Below are positions 22,603 through 33,600 of a DNA stretch of 41,850 nt, one piece after another (within the stretch, counting starts at the first letter, position 1; each line of letters opens with the position of its first letter). The notes beneath the pieces are model-generated. The model did no database searches. It was given only the letters and a program-made list of their open reading frames with translations, and was not told where the DNA came from. The DNA is from Verrucomicrobiota bacterium (lineage in GTDB: Bacteria; Chlamydiota; Chlamydiia; Chlamydiales; SM23-39), in contig JAGWZL010000016.1 in NCBI GenBank assembly GCA_018968815.1, positions 1-41,850 on the forward strand. The letters run 5' to 3'. The position numbers and the translations under genes were made by a program.

Positions 22603-25450
22603 CTGAGACAAGAGCGCGGATTTCGGGAGGGACTGCTGGGACTAAAAGCCGCTGCATCTCTTTTCGCATCAAGGCGCGCTGTTTTTCTGGCAGCCTTTCA
22701 AAGTCGATGAAAGCGTCTTGGGCCAGGCGGTTCGCCAAATGGGGATTGAAGGCCGAAACCGCCAAGATCTGATCGACGAGAAATGCGTACCCTTCTCCCT
22801 TTTCATCGTGGTAGCGGGCCAAATTATAGGCAAATGCGCCGCTCACCGCCCGAATGTGGTTGGGGTTGCGCCCCACGAACCCATCGAGTTGCATCAACTT
22901 GCGTAAATCTGCCACTGTGCAGCGCGAAGAAGAGGCGTGCGCTCTCAGCCAATGAGTCAAGAGCACTTTATCTGTTTTGCAGCGGTGATAAAAGGGGGCC
23001 ATCCTCTCCAGCTGCTGCGGCGAGCCGCGGTCTAGAAGGAGCCGAAACAGAGCGAGAGTTGTATCAAAATTGGGGGTCCCCATCTCCTCATCGAGGGTTT
23101 GTGAAAGCCTCTCAGGCTCTATGAGAGTGAGAAGATCCCAGCAAACATTGCGCAGTCGCCGGATGGCCATTTCCTCCGCAGTCGCAACCAATGGATCGGG
23201 GGGCGGTGAGCTCTTCAGCCATTGGAGTAACAAGGGTTTGCAGGCAAGCGCAACCCCTTTGCGATGCAAGGTTCTCGTTTGTTCCAGTTGCCCGAAATCA
23301 TAGAGACCCGTCCGTTGCGAGAGGGCGCGCAGAGACGGAACTTGTAACATTTGCGCTTTCTCAAGCGGGGAGAGATGTTCATTTTGCAGCGCCAATACAA
23401 CCCCTTCATAGAGGTCGGAACAGTCTGCATCAGGGTCGGCTTGGGTTCGATCATGCGCCAGGCTTAAGGCGAGCAGCGAATAGTTGTGGTGGGCATCCCA
23501 TCTCGCAAATGGATCGGTGGCAAAGCGCACCAGGCAGGAGAGATCTTCCAACGAATACGAGGCGTCGAGAATGACAGGGGCTGGATAGTTGTGCAAGAAG
23601 AGTGGAATGAGCGCCTCTTCGCTCGGAATACAGATCCGGTGTTCTTTTTCCGAAAGGACAATCTCTTCTTGCGCTACCGCCACGCTGCCATCTTTGCGGA
23701 ACATTTCATAGCTAAAGGGGATGAGCAACGGTTCCTGTTCCATGAGGGTGCGCGGATGGGGGCACGATTGAGTCAGGCTCAGCTCGCACATTTGAGCGTC
23801 TGGATGGAAATGCATTTGCGCATGGATCCGAGGGGTCCCTTGCTGCGTAAACCACCGCTCAAATTGGGAAAGATCTTGTTTTTCCGCCTGCGCCAGAATT
23901 TCATTGGCTGCGTTTAACAGCTCTCGGAAGGTGACCGCCTGTCCGTCATATCGCTCAAAGTAGAGATTTTGGGCTTTGCGGAAACCATCTGGGACCTGGG
24001 AGTTCAAAATGGTCTGCATGGCGCGAAAGACCTCCCGCCCTTTGACATAGGTGGTTCCATCATAGATGGAGCGGGGATTGACAAACGACTCCACAATGAT
24101 CGGGTGGCCCGATTCCGAAAGTTCTTCAGGAAATTGCCCCTCTCTCAGCTCTGTCACCTCATCGGGACGCACAAGGGCTGAGCCAAATAGCCATTCGGAA
24201 AAAAGAGAGGTGCGAAAATCGGTAAACGCCTCTTTCAGCGCAATTTCAAACCAGTTGCGCACGGTGACGCGATTGCCAGACCAATTGTGGAAATACTCAT
24301 GAGCCACAGTGCCAGCGACCCTACGAAAATTGGCATCGGTTCCTGTTTGCGCATCAATCAACAACGCCAAAGAATTAAAGATGAGGAGCCCCTTATTTTC
24401 CATGGCGCCGCTATTGAAATCGGGAGCTGCAACCATTTTCAAAGAATCGAGATCGTATTCGCGGTCAAAAAATTCCTCATCGAACTGCATCGCTTTTTTG
24501 AGCGCATATAGGCTATACAAAGCGCGCTGCTCTGCACCCTGCGGCACATAGACTTCCAATGAGATCTCGCGGCCGCTTTGACTCTGGTACGTATCTCGCA
24601 CTTGCGCAAAATCGCCCAGCACGACAGCGAATAGGTAGCTCGGCTTAGGAAGAGGATCTTCCCAGACGATCCGCGTGCGCCCACAGGAGAGCAGCGTCTC
24701 TTCTTTGCAATTCCCATTCGATAACCGATACGGATACTTTTCTGCATCGGCAATGAGAGTGGTCGTGATGCGGCTCAACACATCGGGTCGATCCAGCGTA
24801 AAGAAAATGCGGCGCGCCCCTTCTGATTCACATTGCGTGATCAGTCCTCCATCGGTCTCATAAAGACCCTCGAGCGTGTGATTGTGGAACGGGTCGATTG
24901 TGCTTGCCACGGTAAGCGTAAAGGGTTGGTCTCTAGGCACATCGAGGATAATCAATTCATTGGGAGTGACTCGGTACTGCTCTTTCGACAGGAAATCCTC
25001 ATTGAGCCAAACCGCTTGCACGGTATGCCCCACCCCATGCAGGACCAATTCCGCTTCATGGCCAACCGGCTCCACTTGTAGATGGGTCATGACTTCCACT
25101 TTGTCTTTTTGGACATCGAGCGTGAGATCGATCTGCGGAATGGCAAATTGGGGCGGGCGATAGTGGGCGTAATGAGTGACAAAAGGGGCTGTTTTCTCTT
25201 CGGATAAGGCGTTGTAATTCTCGAGCGCCCTGCGCAAAAGCTCAATGAGAGACAGATCGCCTTGCTGTAAAATTTTGTCTGCCCAAACGTTCAGCGTCTC
25301 GCAGATGTTGTCTTTGTGTAGGGTTTGCAGAGTTTGGTCCCAATTCTTCGCTTCTGCAGAGGCGATTGTGTGCAATACTTGCCGCTCTTCACTCCAATCC
25401 GCAAACATGAGAGACGCCCCCAGTAGCAATAAAGGAAGATGCCGTAACAT
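22574..25450 (-). CDS. pepN: Exported M1-family alanyl aminopeptidase (PepN type)
   Basis: Zinc aminopeptidase, 958 aa, which removes N-terminal residues from peptides. The substrate-anchor motif GAMEN is at about 348-352 and the zinc site HEYFH at 384-388, with the third ligand Glu near 407 (NWFEIALKEAF). NWSGNRVT after the site is typical of PepN (E. coli type). The length allows the C-terminal helical domain seen in PepN. The first 17 residues (MLRHLPLLLLGASLMFA) look like a signal peptide, which is unusual because PepN is normally cytoplasmic. Peptide feeding from the inclusion or periplasm would fit an intracellular parasite that imports amino acids. Confidence 0.88.
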   Translation of the reverse strand: MLRHLPLLLLGASLMFADWSEERQVLHTIASAEAKNWDQTLQTLHKDNICETLNVWADKILQQGDLSLIELLRRALENYNALSEEKTAPFVTHYAHYRPPQFAIPQIDLTLDVQKDKVEVMTHLQVEPVGHEAELVLHGVGHTVQAVWLNEDFLSKEQYRVTPNELIILDVPRDQPFTLTVASTIDPFHNHTLEGLYETDGGLITQCESEGARRIFFTLDRPDVLSRITTTLIADAEKYPYRLSNGNCKEETLLSCGRTRIVWEDPLPKPSYLFAVVLGDFAQVRDTYQSQSGREISLEVYVPQGAEQRALYSLYALKKAMQFDEEFFDREYDLDSLKMVAAPDFNSGAMENKGLLIFNSLALLIDAQTGTDANFRRVAGTVAHEYFHNWSGNRVTVRNWFEIALKEAFTDFRTSLFSEWLFGSALVRPDEVTELREGQFPEELSESGHPIIVESFVNPRSIYDGTTYVKGREVFRAMQTILNSQVPDGFRKAQNLYFERYDGQAVTFRELLNAANEILAQAEKQDLSQFERWFTQQGTPRIHAQMHFHPDAQMCELSLTQSCPHPRTLMEQEPLLIPFSYEMFRKDGSVAVAQEEIVLSEKEHRICIPSEEALIPLFLHNYPAPVILDASYSLEDLSCLVRFATDPFARWDAHHNYSLLALSLAHDRTQADPDADCSDLYEGVVLALQNEHLSPLEKAQMLQVPSLRALSQRTGLYDFGQLEQTRTLHRKGVALACKPLLLQWLKSSPPPDPLVATAEEMAIRRLRNVCWDLLTLIEPERLSQTLDEEMGTPNFDTTLALFRLLLDRGSPQQLERMAPFYHRCKTDKVLLTHWLRAHASSSRCTVADLRKLMQLDGFVGRNPNHIRAVSGAFAYNLARYHDEKGEGYAFLVDQILAVSAFNPHLANRLAQDAFIDFERLPEKQRALMRKEMQRLLVPAVPPEIRALVSATLDGAHAA

Positions 25451-25511
25451 CAGAACCTCATTGAAAAGAGGCCATTATGCTGAAAGTATTTTTTTGTGTA
25501 TATAGATAAAT

Positions 25512-25536
25512 AGGGTCCCTGAGAAACAGGGACCCT
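25512..25536 (-). terminator. Hairpin terminator after groEL
   Basis: Perfect 10-base stem AGGGTCCCTG / CAGGGACCCT with an AGAAA loop, 13 bases beyond the groEL stop. No strong T-run follows, so the hairpin may also protect the 3' end of the mRNA. Confidence 0.7.
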
Positions 25537-25548
25537 GGGATGAGAAGA

Positions 25549-27499
<1,951 letters not shown>

Positions 27500-27546
27500 A
27501 AGTGGTTTCTCCTATGTAAAACATGTTCTCTTGAACTTAATGAAGG

Positions 27547-27575
27547 AATATAGCGAAACATGAGATTTTTTGCAA
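27547..27575 (-). promoter_or_regulatory. groES promoter
   Basis: Reading the minus strand, -35 TTGCAA (27575-27570) and -10 TATATT (27552-27547) are separated by exactly 17 bases. This is a good match to the major sigma factor, 48 bases before the groES ATG. Confidence 0.7.
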
Positions 27576-27581
27576 GCAGAT

Positions 27582-27608
27582 TTAGCACAACTCTGCCAGG
27601 ATTGCTAA
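27582..27608. promoter_or_regulatory. CIRCE operator (HrcA site)
   Basis: TTAGCACAA-N9-GATTGCTAA matches the CIRCE consensus TTAGCACTC-N9-GAGTGCTAA at 15 of 18 positions with the exact 9-base spacer. It lies seven bases upstream of the groES -35 hexamer, so bound HrcA would repress groES-groEL and release it on heat shock. It also lies upstream of the divergent pepF. Confidence 0.8.
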
Positions 27609-27637
27609 TCCTGGCTTCACCCATCACAGGAATGAAT

Positions 27638-29467
27638 ATGAACCCATTAAAAACCAAAGAGATAAAACAAGACAAAAAGGTGGTTGCGCGAGATGCCGTT
27701 CCCGTGGAAGCCCGGTGGAATGTGGAAGCGCTGTATGTCACGCCAGATCGTTGGAACGAAGATTTTGCTCAAATCAAGGGGGCTGAGTGGGCGGCGCTCG
27801 GTCGATTTAAAGGGCAGCTTCACGATCCGAAGGCGGTAGAGGCGCTGTTCGAGGTCTATTTAGGGACGCAGCGGAAGCTAGAAAAGCTGCATACCTATGC
27901 CCATTTGCGGATGGACGAGGATTTGGGCAATGACGCATCGAAAAATAATTTTGGGCGGATTATGGCATTGATCCATGAATTTAGTTTAGAGACGTCGTGG
28001 ATTGAGCCCGAGTTTTTATCGTTGAATGAAGAGCAGTTTCAGAAGGTGATGAACGATGCTGCGCTGAAGCCGTATCGGTTTTATTTGCAAAAGATTGGGC
28101 GGATGAGGCCGCACACATTGACGCCTGAGCAAGAGGCGCTTTTAGCGCTCAGCGGAAAAGCGCTCGATGCCTCCAGCCGCGCATTTGGCGCATTGAACAA
28201 TGCCGATCTCACATTTCAGCCGGCCCTCGATGCGAAGGGGAATGAGCATCCTTTGACTACGGGCAGTTATCTCTCCTATTTGCGCGAGTCTGACCGGACG
28301 CTTCGCAAAACGGCATTTGAGAATCTCCACCGGGGGTATGAGGCGCATGCGAATACGCTGTGCGAATTGATTCAGGGGCAAGTGGAAAGTCATCTTTTTA
28401 TGGCGCGTGCGCGCAAATTCAAGAGCTGTTTAGAGGCGGCCCTTTTTCCGAATCAAGTGGACACAGCGGTGTATGAGAATCTGATTGCCTCTGTCAGAAA
28501 AGGGCTCCCGCTGATGCATGAATATGTGGCGTTGCGCAAGAAATTGTTAAAGCTCCCCGATGTGCATGCTTATGACCTCTATGTGCCTCTTGTTGAGGAT
28601 GCGGTCAGCCATATGGATTACGAAGAGGCGCGCGAGATGGTGATCGCGTCGGTGGCCCCTTTGGGGGAGAATTATCAAAATGCCTTAAAGAAAGGGCTTT
28701 ACCAAGACCGGTGGGTCGATGTGTACGAGAATGTGCGCAAACGTTCGGGAGGCTATTCTTCCGGCTGTTACGACAGTATGCCTTATATTTTGATGAATTA
28801 TCACGGCACGCTCAATGATGTATTGACACTCGCGCATGAGGCGGGCCACAGTATGCACAGCCTGCTCAGTCGAAGCCGCCAACCTTATGTCTATGCTCAG
28901 TATCCCATTTTTGTAGCAGAGGTGGCCTCCACATTCAATGAACAGCTCCTGTTGCAACACTTGGAGAAAAAGGTCAAATCCAAGAAGGAAAAGGCATTTT
29001 TAATCAACTATCAGATTGAGGGAATTCGGGGGACGATCTTTCGCCAAACCCTGTTTGCCGAGTTTGAGTTGCAATTGCACAAGTGGGCGGAAGAGGGGAT
29101 CCCGCTGACGCCTGGGCTTTTGAAAAAGCGCTATGCGGAATTGAATCGGGAGTATTATGGGCCTGAACTGGTCCTGGATCCCGAATTGGAGATCGAGTGG
29201 GCCCGCATTCCGCACTTCTATTACAATTATTATGTCTATCAATATGCGACCGGTTTGAGCGCGGCGCTCTCTCTTTTCGAGCAGGTGAAAAACGATCCGC
29301 GCGCGCGCGATCGCTATGTCACCTTCCTCTCTTCGGGGGGCAGTCAATATCCGATCGATCTGCTCAAGGGGGCGGGCGTGGATATGAAGAGTCCCGATGT
29401 GGTGAACGCGGCGCTGACCCATTTTAAACAATTGCTGACGGAATTGAAAGAATGTCTCCAGGACTAA
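27638..29467 (+). CDS. pepF: Oligoendopeptidase F (M3 family)
   Basis: Zinc metallopeptidase that cuts short peptides inside the cell. The zinc site is LAHEAGHSMHSLLS (HEAGH), followed about 28 residues on by the third-ligand helix FVAEVASTFNE. AQYPIFVAEVASTFNEQLLL and EIEWARIPHFYYNYYVYQYATG are hallmark stretches of PepF. At about 609 aa it has family length. I use the ATG at 27638, six bases after AGGA; the longer frame from 27560 runs through the CIRCE site and is unlikely. It is divergent from groES and overlaps ptsH by 16 bases. Confidence 0.93.
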   Translation: MNPLKTKEIKQDKKVVARDAVPVEARWNVEALYVTPDRWNEDFAQIKGAEWAALGRFKGQLHDPKAVEALFEVYLGTQRKLEKLHTYAHLRMDEDLGNDASKNNFGRIMALIHEFSLETSWIEPEFLSLNEEQFQKVMNDAALKPYRFYLQKIGRMRPHTLTPEQEALLALSGKALDASSRAFGALNNADLTFQPALDAKGNEHPLTTGSYLSYLRESDRTLRKTAFENLHRGYEAHANTLCELIQGQVESHLFMARARKFKSCLEAALFPNQVDTAVYENLIASVRKGLPLMHEYVALRKKLLKLPDVHAYDLYVPLVEDAVSHMDYEEAREMVIASVAPLGENYQNALKKGLYQDRWVDVYENVRKRSGGYSSGCYDSMPYILMNYHGTLNDVLTLAHEAGHSMHSLLSRSRQPYVYAQYPIFVAEVASTFNEQLLLQHLEKKVKSKKEKAFLINYQIEGIRGTIFRQTLFAEFELQLHKWAEEGIPLTPGLLKKRYAELNREYYGPELVLDPELEIEWARIPHFYYNYYVYQYATGLSAALSLFEQVKNDPRARDRYVTFLSSGGSQYPIDLLKGAGVDMKSPDVVNAALTHFKQLLTELKECLQD

Positions 29468-29736
29468 AAACGCAAGATACATTTGTGGTGTTGAATGACA
29501 AGGGGCTCCATACGCGTCCTGCGACGGAGCTCGTCAAATGCGCAGCGGACTTCGTTGCCGAGATCACTTTGAGCTATCGCAATTATGTGGTGAATGCCAA
29601 ATCGATCTTGGGGATTTTGATGCTGGCTGCGGAAAAAGGGGCGAAAATCTCTATTGAGGCGGTGGGGGAGGACGCAGACAAAGCGGTCGCGGCTCTCGTG
29701 AAGCTGGCGAAAAACCGCTTCAACATCAAATATTGA
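29452..29736 (+). CDS. ptsH: Phosphocarrier protein HPr
   Basis: 94 aa HPr of the phosphotransferase system. The phosphorylated His sits in GLHTRPATELVK, and the regulatory Ser region is NAKSILGILMLAAEKG, so both sites are kept. Chlamydiae have HPr, EI and EIIA-Ntr-like proteins but few sugar permeases, and HPr is thought to serve regulation. Here it is downstream of and overlapping pepF, without ptsI nearby. Ends just before the R3-containing palindrome. Confidence 0.93.
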   Translation: MSPGLKTQDTFVVLNDKGLHTRPATELVKCAADFVAEITLSYRNYVVNAKSILGILMLAAEKGAKISIEAVGEDADKAVAALVKLAKNRFNIKY

Positions 29737-29741
29737 TCATG

Positions 29742-29909
29742 AACGTATCCCGAAATTCTTAATGATCGATCTTTGCGCGCTTTTGGCATCCTTTCGCGCT
29801 TTGCTCCTCGGGGATATTGAGACAATATCCCCCTCGTCGCAAATCCCAAAAGTCTGCTCAAAATCATCGCAAATTTCGATATTAAGAATTTCGGGATACA
29901 TTCATCGTA
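29742..29909. repeat. Large imperfect palindrome containing R3 copy 2
   Basis: The outer ends are complementary: GTATCCCGAAATTCTTAAT (from 29747) and ATTAAGAATTTCGGGATAC (to 29899). The centre is a perfect hairpin GGGGATATTG-AGA-CAATATCCCC (about 29811-29833). The right half (29853-29907) is nearly identical to 2202-2257. It fills the gap between convergent ptsH and rpiA and supplies the rpiA stop codon. It may end transcription from both sides. Confidence 0.75.
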
Positions 29910-30579
29910 TTTCTGTTTTTCCATTGGGGTAGCCGATGATGACCCGCTTTGCCATATTGAAGAAAAAGCCGGTGTCGACGACGCCGGGGATGTGCAGCAG
30001 CGCATCGTGGATGTGCTCGGGCGCTTTGGGCGGCGAGGAAAAATGCATGTCGAACAGCAGATTGCCGTTTTCTGTGATGAAGAGCGTCCCATCCGGATTG
30101 AGGCGCCACTGCCCTTGATGACCTGTCCTCTCGATCTTCATCCTGGTTGCAGGCGAGCCGTAAAACATCACTTCAATCGGCAGCTTTCTCGTTCCAATGG
30201 AGGGGACCAGCTTTGTGTTGTCGACGACGATGATCAGCTCGTCGCTCGCCGACGCTAAGATCTTCTCTCGCACATGCGCGCCGCCGCCGCCTTTGATCAT
30301 CCGGTTTTGTGGATCGATCTCATCGGCCCCATCGACTGTGATATCGATGCGAGGCACTGTATTGATATCGAGAACCTCAATGCCGCCTCTTTTGGCTAAA
30401 TCGGCCGATGCGCGAGAACTCGCCACCGCTTGGATCTTCCGGTCACTATCGATCAACGCTTGAATGAAGCACTCAGCGGTTGAACCCGATCCAAGTCCCA
30501 CAATCATCCCGTTTTTAATGAATTGGACCGCTTTGCGTCCAGCAGCCATTTTTGCATCGTCGATCATGGCTTCCATCAT
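29902..30579 (-). CDS. rpiA: Ribose-5-phosphate isomerase A
   Basis: Interconverts ribose-5-phosphate and ribulose-5-phosphate in the pentose phosphate pathway. The family's phosphate loop GLGSGSTAE, the catalytic TVDGADEID and KGGGGAHVREKI are all present, and at 225 aa it is full length. The ATG at 30579 or an in-frame ATG at 30567 (with GGAA upstream) could be the start. The stop codon lies in repeat sequence, so insertion or expansion of the palindrome may have reshaped the last residues. Confidence 0.95.
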   Translation of the reverse strand: MMEAMIDDAKMAAGRKAVQFIKNGMIVGLGSGSTAECFIQALIDSDRKIQAVASSRASADLAKRGGIEVLDINTVPRIDITVDGADEIDPQNRMIKGGGGAHVREKILASASDELIIVVDNTKLVPSIGTRKLPIEVMFYGSPATRMKIERTGHQGQWRLNPDGTLFITENGNLLFDMHFSSPPKAPEHIHDALLHIPGVVDTGFFFNMAKRVIIGYPNGKTEIR

Positions 30580-30646
30580 ACAAAAAAAGGGTGGAAAATA
30601 AAATCAAATTTTACTAGCCTCATACTCTGGTCAAGGAGGTTTTTGA

Positions 30647-30952
30647 ATGACCGCAGCAGAAAAAGAGTTTGAGGAAAAGGCGATTGCTCCAGAGAGCGCA
30701 AAGACAAAAAAGGCGCGCGAAAAATTGATGAAACAGCTGGAAACCGAAAAAATTCTCTTCACTCCAAAAGCTCTCAAAAGCACAGTGGAAAAGATCCACA
30801 AATGGATCGGCGATAATTCCACAAACAGGGTGAAAGTAGAAAACAAAGGGATCCGCCTTTTCAACCAAAACAAAGATGCCGCAAGGGTCAGCAAAAAAGT
30901 GCAGATCATTGCCGAAACCCTCAAAAGAGAATTGAACCAAAAAACGTATTGA
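30647..30952 (+). CDS. Small basic helical protein, unknown
   Basis: 101 aa, rich in Lys, Glu and Ala, no membrane segment or signal peptide. AAGGAGG seven bases before the ATG is one of the best ribosome-binding sites in the window, so it is expressed well. The C-terminal half (KSTVEKIHKWIGD then RVKVENKGIRLFNQ) is amphipathic and basic, which could suit nucleic-acid or protein binding. I do not recognise the family. It precedes tyrS by 16 bases and is probably co-transcribed. Confidence 0.65.
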   Translation: MTAAEKEFEEKAIAPESAKTKKAREKLMKQLETEKILFTPKALKSTVEKIHKWIGDNSTNRVKVENKGIRLFNQNKDAARVSKKVQIIAETLKRELNQKTY

Positions 30953-30968
30953 GCTACACTCGCTGCGC

Positions 30969-32231
30969 ATGAAAAACGTTATCGATGTTTTGGCCGAACG
31001 GGGCTTTCTCGATCAAATGACCCACGAAGAGCTGCGAGATCGGGCCAGCCATCCGATCAAGGTCTACGTCGGCTTTGACCCGACGGCAGACAGTCTCCAT
31101 TTGGGCAATTTGGTCTCCATCATGGGACTCGCCTGGTTCCAAAAATTTGGCCACACGCCAGTTGCCATCTTAGGCGGCGCCACAGGACTCATCGGCGACC
31201 CTTCAGGCAAAAGCGTCGAGCGCAATCTCCTCGATGAAAAAACGTTGCAGCATAACGTCCGGTGCCTGGAAAAGTTTTTCAAAAAGGTGCTCCATTTTCC
31301 AAAGGGGCCAAAACCGCTCATTCTCAACAATTTTGACTGGCTTGGGAAAATGAGTCTCGTCGATTTCTTGCGCGATGTGGGTAAACACTTCCGGATCGGC
31401 CCCATGATGGCCAAAGAGATGGTGCGCAGCCGGCTCGAAGCGGAAGAGGGGATGAGCTTTACCGAGTTTAGCTATCAACTTCTCCAGGCCTACGACTTTT
31501 ACTACCTCAACAAAGAATATGGCGTCACTTTGCAAATGGGGGGGAGCGATCAGTGGGGCAATATCACGGCGGGCACCGAATTCAATCGCAAACTGGGCGG
31601 CGACACCTTGTATGGACTGACGTTCCCGCTATTAACGAGAAGCGACGGGAAAAAATTTGGCAAGACCGAAGAGGGCGCTATTTGGCTGTCCGAGGATAAG
31701 TTGAGCCCTTATCAGTTCTATCAATATCTCGTTCGCGTACCCGATGCCGATGTGATCAAACTCTTGAAGATGCTCACTTTTCTCGATATGGAAGAGATCC
31801 GGCGCATTGAGGCTGGCATGCACGTCCCGAACAGCGCGCAAAAAAGGCTCGCTGAGGAGGTGACCCGCTTTGTGCATGGAGAAGAGGGGTTGCAAATCGC
31901 CCTCAAAGTCACGTTGGAGATGGCCCCGGGAAGCGAGGCGACCTTGAGCGGCGCTAGGCTCAAAGAATTGGCCAATGATATGCCCTCGATGGAGCTCTTA
32001 TTATCAGATGTAGTGGGACAAAAATTTGTCGATGTAGCGGTCAAAGTCGGCCTTGTTCCGAGCAAATCAGAAGGTTCGAAGCTCATTAAAAACGGCGGCG
32101 CATATCTGAACAACGAGCGAATCAACGATCCAGCTTATCTCTTCTCTGTCAATGATCTCATCGATCACTCCTTTCTCCTCCTAAGCGCAGGTAAAAAAAA
32201 GCGATTCCTAATCAAGATTGCTAAAAAATAG
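30969..32231 (+). CDS. tyrS: Tyrosyl-tRNA synthetase
   Basis: Class I synthetase that charges tRNA-Tyr. The HIGH-type motif is in VGFDPTADSLHLGNL, the tyrosine/ATP site in QMGGSDQWGNI, and the KMSKS-type loop reads KFGKTEEG. The last 70 residues (VGLVPSKSEGSKLIKNGGAY) form the S4 RNA-binding domain. At 420 aa it is the standard bacterial length. It follows the small helical gene closely. No Shine-Dalgarno is obvious at the ATG, which suggests coupling. Confidence 0.97.
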   Translation: MKNVIDVLAERGFLDQMTHEELRDRASHPIKVYVGFDPTADSLHLGNLVSIMGLAWFQKFGHTPVAILGGATGLIGDPSGKSVERNLLDEKTLQHNVRCLEKFFKKVLHFPKGPKPLILNNFDWLGKMSLVDFLRDVGKHFRIGPMMAKEMVRSRLEAEEGMSFTEFSYQLLQAYDFYYLNKEYGVTLQMGGSDQWGNITAGTEFNRKLGGDTLYGLTFPLLTRSDGKKFGKTEEGAIWLSEDKLSPYQFYQYLVRVPDADVIKLLKMLTFLDMEEIRRIEAGMHVPNSAQKRLAEEVTRFVHGEEGLQIALKVTLEMAPGSEATLSGARLKELANDMPSMELLLSDVVGQKFVDVAVKVGLVPSKSEGSKLIKNGGAYLNNERINDPAYLFSVNDLIDHSFLLLSAGKKKRFLIKIAKK

Positions 32232-32233
32232 TT

Positions 32234-32261
32234 TTGAAAAATATTCACGAGTCGCTATTTT
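32234..32261 (+). promoter_or_regulatory. Candidate promoter for the IHF/HU operon
   Basis: TTGAAA (32234-32239), a 16-base spacer and TATTTT (32256-32261), 131 bases before the IHF/HU start and directly after tyrS. The -10 is weak, so this is tentative. Confidence 0.35.
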
Positions 32262-32392
32262 GAACTCATGAACCACCTGATGCCTAATGATCTAGGGTTG
32301 GGTAAAAATTTTGGGCAGATGTCCCAAAGAAGGAGACAAACACCTTGTCTGAAAATCAACAAAGTATCCCAAGTCAAAATAGGAGCGCTGAT

Positions 32393-32677
32393 ATGGCGAC
32401 TGTCACCAAGAAGAAGCTGATTCAAAATATTTCAACAGCAAAGGGATTACACCCGAATGATGTTCGAAACGTGATTCAAGCGTTCCTCGATGCTATGACC
32501 GAGACACTGTCGCAAGGCGATCGTCTTGAATTCCGCGATTTCGGTGTGTTCGAAATTGTCGAGAGAAAACAGAAAATTGGGCGGAATCCAAAGAACGCAT
32601 CCGTGCCGATTGTGATTCCAGCGCGCAAGGCGGTAAAATTTACCCCTGGAAAGAAAATGCGCAAACTCATTGAATAG
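32393..32677 (+). CDS. IHF/HU-family DNA-binding protein
   Basis: 94-aa histone-like protein that bends DNA. The helical part TKKKLIQNISTAKGLHPNDV, the DFGVFEIVERKQKIGRNPKN arm (FGxF, RxGRNP) and the KFTPGKKMRKLIE tail are diagnostic. The ATG at 32393 with AGGAG seven bases upstream is preferred to an in-frame TTG at 32345. It corresponds in position to Chlamydia CT267 (himD), heading the cluster with the CT266-like gene, accA and msbA. HU versus IHF cannot be settled from the sequence alone. Confidence 0.92.
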   Translation: MATVTKKKLIQNISTAKGLHPNDVRNVIQAFLDAMTETLSQGDRLEFRDFGVFEIVERKQKIGRNPKNASVPIVIPARKAVKFTPGKKMRKLIE

Positions 32678-32682
32678 TTCTC

Positions 32683-33543
32683 ATGGAACTTTTCAATGAA
32701 CCTTTAACGGGCCGCGAGGCTGATCTATATCGGCCTCTTCTCGCCTACTTACGCGGGTCCAAAGGGGCCTCTTCGTATACTCCCCGTTGGGCCTTGATGC
32801 CCTTGCCCAAATTATGCCAATTAGCTCTTCTCTGGAAGCAGGCCGGTTTTGTCCGTGAGGCGGGCGAGCTCGCTGCTTGGCTGAAGGCTTTTGCACCTTT
32901 TCCTTCTCTGTGGTGTCCTGAAAAGGAATTTGACGAGGAAAAGACGGCGCGCATGTTTTCCAAACTCCAAGAGATTCCGCCGCTCGCATCGGCAGCAGGT
33001 TTTGATTGCAATGTGTCTTTGATGCAAACGGCCAAAGTGTCGGCTGCGCTCACTTGGGACGGACACGAAACTGCCTTAGGGGCGATCCGCGCAGCCGGTT
33101 TTGAGATTCGGGCTTTTGGACCTCAAGCGGAGCGGCTCCCTTTTGGCATTATCGGGAAGGGGATGAACGGATGGGCTCGCGCGGCCTGTTATCCAGAGGT
33201 GTGGCTGGAAATGAAGGGGGCCGTTCAAGGGGAAGGAATCAAACTCAATTTTCGTTTTGTCGGAGTGCAGCCCGAATGCCCCCTCTCCCTGGTTTTTTAT
33301 GTGGTGGCGCCGAGTTGCGAGGTGGAAAAAGAAATTTTGAAGCCCAAAACCTTGCGTCGATTTCTGGGGGAGACCGCCCAGGTGCAGTTTGAGCGCAAAG
33401 GGATGATTGTCAGCGACGTCCCGCAGAAGGTGCAAATCATCCCTTTGGCTGGGGAAACCTGTTTCTGGGGCGCTACGTTTTTACTCTCCTATCCCATCCA
33501 TCCGTGGACCTCTCAAATCGCCCTTACTTGTGTTGCAAAATAG
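32683..33543 (+). CDS. Conserved chlamydial protein (CT266-like by position)
   Basis: 286 aa, no signal peptide or clear domain. The first part (YRPLLAYLRGSKGASSYTPRW) and the middle (PPLASAAGFDCNVSLMQTAKVSAAL) look globular, and the C-terminal half is beta-rich. It starts five bases after the IHF/HU stop, and I place it as CT266-like because of its position between that gene and accA; I could not compare sequences. Function is unknown even in Chlamydia, as far as I recall. Confidence 0.65.
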   Translation: MELFNEPLTGREADLYRPLLAYLRGSKGASSYTPRWALMPLPKLCQLALLWKQAGFVREAGELAAWLKAFAPFPSLWCPEKEFDEEKTARMFSKLQEIPPLASAAGFDCNVSLMQTAKVSAALTWDGHETALGAIRAAGFEIRAFGPQAERLPFGIIGKGMNGWARAACYPEVWLEMKGAVQGEGIKLNFRFVGVQPECPLSLVFYVVAPSCEVEKEILKPKTLRRFLGETAQVQFERKGMIVSDVPQKVQIIPLAGETCFWGATFLLSYPIHPWTSQIALTCVAK

Positions 33544-33600
33544 TCCTGCTTCACAGATAATGGAGATGAGTTCAAGAAAACTTTTGAGGAAGATGATTTT

